Shown here: in pieces, positions 22,954 through 27,203 of the stretch
How positions within the stretch are numbered: position 1 is the stretch's first letter
Layout of the letters: every line of letters begins with the position of its first letter
Assembly (NCBI GenBank): GCA_017537905.1
Contig: JAFYJX010000074.1
Span: forward strand, 1 to 27,203
DNA from: Clostridiales bacterium
Lineage (GTDB): Bacteria; Bacillota_A; Clostridia; Saccharofermentanales; Saccharofermentanaceae
Direction of reading: 5' to 3'
DNA length: 27,203 nt
Translations under genes and position numbers: made by a program
The notes under the pieces: generated by a model
Seen by the model: the letters and a program-made list of their open reading frames with translations, nothing else
Databases searched by the model: none
What the model was told of the DNA's origin: nothing

Positions 22954-24543
22954 ATGACTATAGGTTTTTCTTACATCGGATTAATATGGCTTATCATGCT
23001 CTTCGTACCCAATTTCATCTGGACGAAGAACAAGCCGAAGGATTACGACGAGTACGCAAAAAAAGAGAATAAAGTGCTGCTCGTATTCGAACGCGTGGGA
23101 CAGTTTATCGTAACGCCCGCTGCGCTTATTTTCTCTAACTTCAACATTCACAAGATCACATTCTGGAGCGTCGTTTTGCTGATCTCATTCATCTGCATGG
23201 TGATCTATGAGATCTTCTGGATCCGCTACTTCAAGTCTGAGAAGACCATGAAGGATTTCTACAGGAACATGTTCGGCTTCAAGGTGCCGGGCGCATCGCT
23301 TCCTGTCGCTGCATTCTTCCTTCTTGGTATTTACGGCGGCAACATCATCATGATCGCCGGCGCCATTATATTAGGTATCGGCCACATCGGAATCCACCTC
23401 CAGCACAGAAAGGAAGCATGGGGCGCAAAGCCCAAGAAGAAGCTTCCCGTAAGGATCATTCTCGGATTCATAAAGGTTGTCGGAATCCTGATCCAGGTCG
23501 CTATCGCAGGCATCTTCATTATCCTGATCGCAGGCCGCAACACCAGAGAGATCCAGCGCTTCGTCATGTTTAAGGATGGTGTCAATGACTGCCTTTACGT
23601 TCCTCTCAAGTACGGCGAAGGCTATGTCCGCATCACGGGAAAGAATGAGAACAATCCCGTTATCGTATCTCTTCACGGAGGCCCCGGTGAGCCTACCGGT
23701 TATTCGGAATATGCCTACAATGACCTCTTTACAGACGAATATACTGTCGTCTGCTGGGATCAGAGCGGCTGCGGCAGATCCTACTACAGAGAGCTCGAAA
23801 AAGGTGACAGGACGGTCTATACCATGGAGGCACAGGTAGAAGATCTCGATGCTCTCGTAGATTATCTTCGCGACAGATTTAACCAGAACAAGGTCATCAT
23901 TCTGGGCCACTCCTACGGCACGATCCTCGGAGCCATGTATTCCCAGGCTCATCCTGAAAAGGTTACCGCTTATATCGGCATCGGCCAGGTCGTAAGCTTC
24001 AAGGATCTTGAGAGTGAACACTATTCATACAGGGATGCACTCGCACAGGCAAAGGCCAAGGGCGACGATACGACTGAATTAGAGAGAGTTTACAAGGAAT
24101 TCTGTGACGATCCTACAGTCGTGAACATGCAGCCGCTCCGTCAGGCTACGTCAGTCTATCACCAGGAAACTGTTCCTGAAGCCATACCTTTTTCTGAAGT
24201 GTTGATCTCGCCTTATGTCGGTGTAGATGACGTCAGATGGATCATTCTGGAGTTCTCAATGTTTATCGGCAACATGGAGTATGAGGCCATTGAGGGCGAT
24301 CTCATCAATCAGCTTTATCAGTTTGATATCAGAGAACGTTACACGAACTATGAGGTTCCTGTATTGTTCATTTCCGGTTCGGCAGACTGGACCTGTCCCT
24401 GCGGCATGGTCAAGGAGTACTACGATACTATCGAGGCTCCGAAAAAGAGCATGTACGTCATGGAAGGCTGCGGTCACGGACCTCAGTCCCAGCTGCCGGA
24501 AGATTTCGTAAGCGCTGTTAAACAGTTCGTTAAGAGCGCGTAA
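22954..24543 (+). CDS. Membrane-anchored alpha/beta hydrolase (proline iminopeptidase-like)
   Basis: 529 residues. The N-terminal third (about 1-195) has roughly six membrane helices; the remainder is an alpha/beta hydrolase of the S33 (prolyl iminopeptidase-like) type. The catalytic set is visible: oxyanion motif HGGPG (His241 onward), nucleophile Ser320 in GHSYG, Asp478 in SADWTCP and His508 in GCGHGPQ. It probably cleaves a small peptide, amide or ester at the membrane; topology and substrate are not shown. AGGGGG lies 8 bases before the ATG. It is 16 bases after the preceding gene, so co-transcribed with it. Confidence 0.9.
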   Translation: MTIGFSYIGLIWLIMLFVPNFIWTKNKPKDYDEYAKKENKVLLVFERVGQFIVTPAALIFSNFNIHKITFWSVVLLISFICMVIYEIFWIRYFKSEKTMKDFYRNMFGFKVPGASLPVAAFFLLGIYGGNIIMIAGAIILGIGHIGIHLQHRKEAWGAKPKKKLPVRIILGFIKVVGILIQVAIAGIFIILIAGRNTREIQRFVMFKDGVNDCLYVPLKYGEGYVRITGKNENNPVIVSLHGGPGEPTGYSEYAYNDLFTDEYTVVCWDQSGCGRSYYRELEKGDRTVYTMEAQVEDLDALVDYLRDRFNQNKVIILGHSYGTILGAMYSQAHPEKVTAYIGIGQVVSFKDLESEHYSYRDALAQAKAKGDDTTELERVYKEFCDDPTVVNMQPLRQATSVYHQETVPEAIPFSEVLISPYVGVDDVRWIILEFSMFIGNMEYEAIEGDLINQLYQFDIRERYTNYEVPVLFISGSADWTCPCGMVKEYYDTIEAPKKSMYVMEGCGHGPQSQLPEDFVSAVKQFVKSA

Positions 24544-24551
24544 GGTCAGCT

Positions 24552-24656
24552 CAATTGGTTTATCCCAAAACGCTTTCCAACCGCTGTCAGGGATAAGGTT
24601 TCCCGAGAATCTTATCCCCAAATGGCATCTCTCTTCTATAATGGGATAAACAATTG
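24552..24656 (+). repeat. Nested inverted repeats after the hydrolase gene
   Basis: Outer arms CAATTGGTTTATCCCA (24552-24567) and TGGGATAAACAATTG (24642-24656) are near-exact inverses. Inside, GGGATAAG (24590-24597) pairs with CTTATCCC (24611-24618). No gene is present. It could be a folded 3' untranslated RNA, regulator sites, or a small nonautonomous repeat. Confidence 0.6.
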
Positions 24657-24662
24657 ATATTT

Positions 24663-24707
24663 TTAACCCAAACAGTTGATTTTTCGCTGTTTGGGTTAAT
24701 TTTTTTC
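24663..24707 (+). terminator. Strong terminator
   Basis: TTAACCCAAACAG (24663-24675) and CTGTTTGGGTTAA (24687-24699) form a 13-bp perfect stem, followed by a T run. Confidence 0.93.
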
Positions 24708-24720
24708 CTGGCACAGCATA

Positions 24721-24730
24721 TTGGTATAAT
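24721..24730 (+). promoter_or_regulatory. Extended -10 promoter
   Basis: TTGGTATAAT (24721-24730) is an extended -10 element, 31 bases before the ATG at 24762. A T run at 24702-24707 is the only, poor, -35 candidate. Confidence 0.55.
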
Positions 24731-24761
24731 CGGAAGTGAAGTCACTTAAAGGAGAATTGCC

Positions 24762-25775
24762 ATGAGCGTATATATCGGCTACAGAAATCTTCCGCTTTAT
24801 TTCAGCGCGCAGAACCAGGCCGGCGGCATTCCGGAAAATACGGACACAAGGCTTGCTGAAGTTAAAAGCGGCATTTACCTTCTGACATTTGAAGGTCAGA
24901 ACTATGCCGTTTCAAAGGAGAGAGGACAACAGTTCACCGAGGAGGTTCTTTCCAAGTGCACGGATAAGCACAGAGGTTTTTTCCCGCTGGGGCCGTCTTA
25001 TAACGGCCAGTCTGTTGCAGCTGTAATCGAGATCCATAAGGACAGGGATCTTTCATACTATGACATGGATGCAGAAGAACTGCTTAAGATGCTGACTGCA
25101 TTAAGGGACGAGTCAGGTGCTCCGTTGGACAGACGGGGAGTGATCAACCACTGCTATCCGAATCCCAAGCTCCCTGAAGGCGACTTCATCCTGAAGAGCA
25201 TTTACCATCAGAAATTTATACCTGATAACAATCCTCCGGCGGTAATACAGACCACAAAGCCGGACAAGGTGGCGAGCGATTTCTGGATTTATAACGGCGA
25301 AGCTCATATTGAGGTCCGTGAAGGTAATATCAAAAACAAATACGATGTGCCGGCAGAGTTCATTCCCGAGATCAAGGCGAAGGTAAGACAGCTCTGTGAA
25401 GATCCTGCCGAAGCTTATGTCGAAGACGGCGCATTTGAAGCTTTTGTCAAATTCGGCGAAGACGGCGAAAAGAAGATATTCACGAAGCCCGATGAGACCC
25501 TGGCGCTCCTTAAGGAGATCGCTTCTAAGAGCGTATTCAAGGAATCTGAAGAGTTAAAAGGGCTCTCGTTTTACGGCGGAGCTTCTTCAATGTTTGCTTT
25601 TCAGAATCTGGGCATGTCCGGCATGAGCATGATGCAGGCTCAGCAGGCCGCGCAGGCTTCTGCGCCCGCACCCGCGCCTGTCCCGGAGCCTGATAATATT
25701 GAACGCTGCGTTTATTGCGGCGAGCCCAGAAACGGTAAAAAGTTCTGCACCAATTGCGGAGGCGAGTTTAAGTGA
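24762..25775 (+). CDS. Protein of unknown function with C-terminal zinc ribbon
   Basis: 337 residues, apparently soluble. No family is recognised in the first 270 residues, which are mixed alpha/beta with several Tyr/Phe-rich strands (YIGYRNLPLYFSAQNQAGGI at the start). A Met/Gln/Ala/Pro-rich flexible stretch (about 280-310) leads to a C-terminal zinc ribbon, CVYCG and CTNCG (about 316-334). A linker plus terminal ribbon also occurs at 6984-7514, hinting at a shared adapter function. AAAGGAG 7 bases before the ATG fixes the start. It is monocistronic by its promoter; no clear terminator before the T-box unit. Confidence 0.82.
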   Translation: MSVYIGYRNLPLYFSAQNQAGGIPENTDTRLAEVKSGIYLLTFEGQNYAVSKERGQQFTEEVLSKCTDKHRGFFPLGPSYNGQSVAAVIEIHKDRDLSYYDMDAEELLKMLTALRDESGAPLDRRGVINHCYPNPKLPEGDFILKSIYHQKFIPDNNPPAVIQTTKPDKVASDFWIYNGEAHIEVREGNIKNKYDVPAEFIPEIKAKVRQLCEDPAEAYVEDGAFEAFVKFGEDGEKKIFTKPDETLALLKEIASKSVFKESEELKGLSFYGGASSMFAFQNLGMSGMSMMQAQQAAQASAPAPAPVPEPDNIERCVYCGEPRNGKKFCTNCGGEFK

Positions 25776-25802
25776 GACTTTGGGGCATATCCCTTGTCCC
25801 GC

Positions 25803-25831
25803 TTGACTTTTTCCGAACTGCATTATATAAA
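25803..25831 (+). promoter_or_regulatory. Promoter of the T-box/pheS unit
   Basis: TTGACT (25803-25808), a 17-base spacer, TATAAA (25826-25831). The transcript should start near 25838. Confidence 0.8.
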
Positions 25832-25837
25832 TAAGAC

Positions 25838-26121
25838 CTGCAATGAAGGTGCGTAAGTAGTCTTCCTACAGACAGTAACAGAGAGTCGTGTCACCGGCTG
25901 AAAGCACGATACTAAGGGTAGAAGGATGAATTTCAACACTGGAGCATTCCGGCGAAAACGGTTTTACTGATTAAGCGGATGCGGGCTGCGGCATTACGGC
26001 AGCGGCTATAAGTGCGAGAAGCCGATACTATGGTTTTTCGAACATGGGTGGTACCGCGAAGGTGCAAAAATAATGCTAATTCGTCCCATGGCAACGACAA
26101 AAAGTTGCCGTGGGATTTTTT
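25838..26121 (+). promoter_or_regulatory. T-box riboswitch, Phe specifier (TTC)
   Basis: A complete T-box leader. The conserved T-box sequence GGGTGGTACCGCG (26046-26058) binds the acceptor end of uncharged tRNA. A stem I with a specifier-loop TTC (25932-25934) selects tRNA-Phe, which agrees with the pheS gene that follows. The terminator stem is CCCATGGCAAC/GTTGCCGTGGG (26085-26114) with a T run at 26116-26121. Uncharged tRNA-Phe should favour the antiterminator and raise pheS expression. The specifier is read from position and from agreement with the gene; the full fold was not computed. Confidence 0.93.
26084..26121 (+). terminator. T-box regulated terminator
   Basis: TCCCATGGCAAC (26084-26095) and GTTGCCGTGGGA (26104-26115) form a 12-bp stem with a T run. 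Its 5' arm, TCCC, follows the GGTGGTACCGCG region that would sequester it in the antiterminator. Confidence 0.9.
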
Positions 26122-26153
26122 AATTGCAAGGCAAGGAAAAAGAGGAGGAAAAC

Positions 26154-27197
26154 ATGGCTGAACTTAGTGAATTAAGTGAGAAGTTATCCGCTATCAAGAG
26201 CCAGATCGAAGCTGATCTGGCTGGAATCACCAGCTCCAAGGGAATCTTCGAGTACAAAAAGAGCGTTATGGACTCTAAAGAAGGTAAGATCGGTTCCCTC
26301 ATGAAGGAGATGGGCAAGATCCCGAAAGAGCAGAAGGCCGACTACGGCAAGATGGTCAACGAGATCAGAAACTGGGCTACAGAGAAGTTTGACGCTCTGG
26401 ACGCAGAGTTCAAAGCTGCCGAGCAGAAGGCGCGTTACGAGGCTGAGGCAATCGACGTTACACTGCCTTCAAAGAAGCTCAAGAAGGGCTATCTCCATCC
26501 GAATACCCAGGTAAGAAACCAGATCGTTGATATTTTCGGATCCATGGGTTTCTCCGTTTACGAAGGAAATGAGATCGAGACAGATCACTATAACTTCACG
26601 GCGCTGAATATCCCGAAGGATCACCCTTCACGCGACATGCAGGATACATTTTATCTTAGCCCTGAGTTCCTTCTCAGAACGCAGACTTCTGCAGGCCAGG
26701 TTCACGTCATGGAATCCCAGCAGCCGCCTATCAAGATCATCTCACCCGGTAAGGTTTTCCGTTCAGATGACGACGCCACACACTCACCGATGTTCTCCCA
26801 GATGGAAGGACTCGTTGTTGACGAGGGCATCACACTCTGCGACCTTCAGGGCATGCTCGACGTATTCGTAAAGAAGATCTTCGGCGAAGAGACAAGAACG
26901 CGTCTTCGTCCTTCATACTTCCCGTTCACGGAGCCTTCCGTTGAGGTAGACGTTTCCTGCTTCCAGTGCGGCGGCAAGGGATGCAAGCTCTGCAAGGGAA
27001 CAGGCTGGATCGAAGTTTTAGGCGCAGGCGTAGTCAACAAGAAGGTTCTTGAAGGCTGCGGAATCGACAGCGACAAATACAGCGGTCTGGCTTTCGGTAT
27101 CGGTATCGATCGTATTGCCATGCTCAAGTACGGCATCAACAACATCAAGCTCCTGTTTGAGTCTGATCTCCGCGTACTTGAACAGATCGATGACTAA
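26154..27197 (+). CDS. pheS: Phenylalanine-tRNA ligase alpha subunit
   Basis: 347 residues, normal length. With the beta subunit (pheT, expected just past the window edge) it charges tRNA-Phe. An N-terminal coiled coil (about 1-90) precedes the class II catalytic core. Motif 2 is [13 protein letters not shown] (202 onward) and motif 3 is GIGIDR (315-320). [13 protein letters not shown] is the family signature; the Cys-rich insertion [17 protein letters not shown] that follows it is common in clostridial PheS and may bind zinc. GAGGAGG lies 5 bases before the ATG at 26154. It is controlled by the T-box leader at 25838-26121. Confidence 0.97.
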   Translation: MAELSELSEKLSAIKSQIEADLAGITSSKGIFEYKKSVMDSKEGKIGSLMKEMGKIPKEQKADYGKMVNEIRNWATEKFDALDAEFKAAEQKARYEAEAIDVTLPSKKLKKGYLHPNTQVRNQIVDIFGSMGFSVYEGNEIETDHYNFTALNIPKDHPSRDMQDTFYLSPEFLLRTQTSAGQVHVMESQQPPIKIISPGKVFRSDDDATHSPMFSQMEGLVVDEGITLCDLQGMLDVFVKKIFGEETRTRLRPSYFPFTEPSVEVDVSCFQCGGKGCKLCKGTGWIEVLGAGVVNKKVLEGCGIDSDKYSGLAFGIGIDRIAMLKYGINNIKLLFESDLRVLEQIDD

Positions 27198-27203
27198 GGC
27201 AAA

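Noticed and set aside
23371..24021. Minus-strand 216-codon frame opposite the hydrolase gene
   Set aside because: Mirror of the conserved hydrolase codons; no start signal or domain.

Overview
The window looks like a chromosomal segment of an anaerobic, low-to-middle-GC Firmicute of the class Clostridia, probably from the gut or rumen. Support: strong AGGAGG-type ribosome binding sites, TTGACA/TATAAT-type promoters, a T-box riboswitch before pheS, a GH94 sugar phosphorylase, two diguanylate cyclases and an ECF sigma/anti-sigma pair. The exact lineage cannot be fixed from sequence alone (Lachnospiraceae- or Saccharofermentans-like is a guess). TGA, TAA and TAG are all used as ordinary stops.

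Layout. 1-145: a run of four hairpins resembling an IS200/IS605-type element end. 162-2834 (-): GH94 disaccharide phosphorylase. 2852-3026 (+): promoter plus terminator bracketing a candidate small RNA. 3074-3763 (-): zinc-ribbon membrane protein, first member of a local paralogous family. 3930-5042 (+): alanine dehydrogenase with all catalytic residues. 5107-5458: regulatory region with an 18-bp perfect palindrome and degenerate repeats, then an XRE regulator and a membrane diguanylate cyclase. 6984-7514 (+): a second kind of zinc-ribbon membrane protein. 7578-7955 (-): DUF2809-like membrane protein. 8063-9734 (+): lipoprotein, then a glycerate kinase interrupted by an in-frame TGA at a conserved glycine codon. 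9702-11084 (-): two tandem paralogues of the 3074-3763 gene plus the C-terminal relic of a further copy, lying antisense to the end of the glycerate kinase gene. 11246-13078 (+): a LacI-type sensor domain fused to GGDEF. 13138-14184 (-): XRE regulator with a helical C-terminal domain. 14521-15907 (-): ECF sigma factor and overlapping membrane anti-sigma-like gene. 16140-17516 (+): MATE transporter. 17526-19203 (-): a coupled pair, zinc-ribbon membrane protein plus a small anchored protein. 19282-20940 (-): SulP anion transporter. 21119-24543 (+): histidine phosphatase, Asp/Glu racemase-like protein, small membrane protein with a displaced 5' frame, membrane-anchored alpha/beta hydrolase. 24762-25775 (+): protein with a C-terminal zinc ribbon. 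25803-27197 (+): T-box leader and pheS, with pheT presumably just beyond the edge.

How it fits together. Most genes are single units or two-gene operons with their own promoters and terminators, typical of a core-genome stretch. Two themes recur. The first is cyclic-di-GMP production, by one membrane enzyme and one soluble enzyme with a sugar-binding-type sensor, both with a -10 box only 6 bases before the start codon. The second is short zinc ribbons joined to membrane or unknown domains (five proteins). No CRISPR array, tRNA, rRNA, prophage or recognisable defence system was seen. The most unusual features are the broken glycerate kinase, the expanding and decaying zinc-ribbon membrane family, and the two short-leader cyclase genes.
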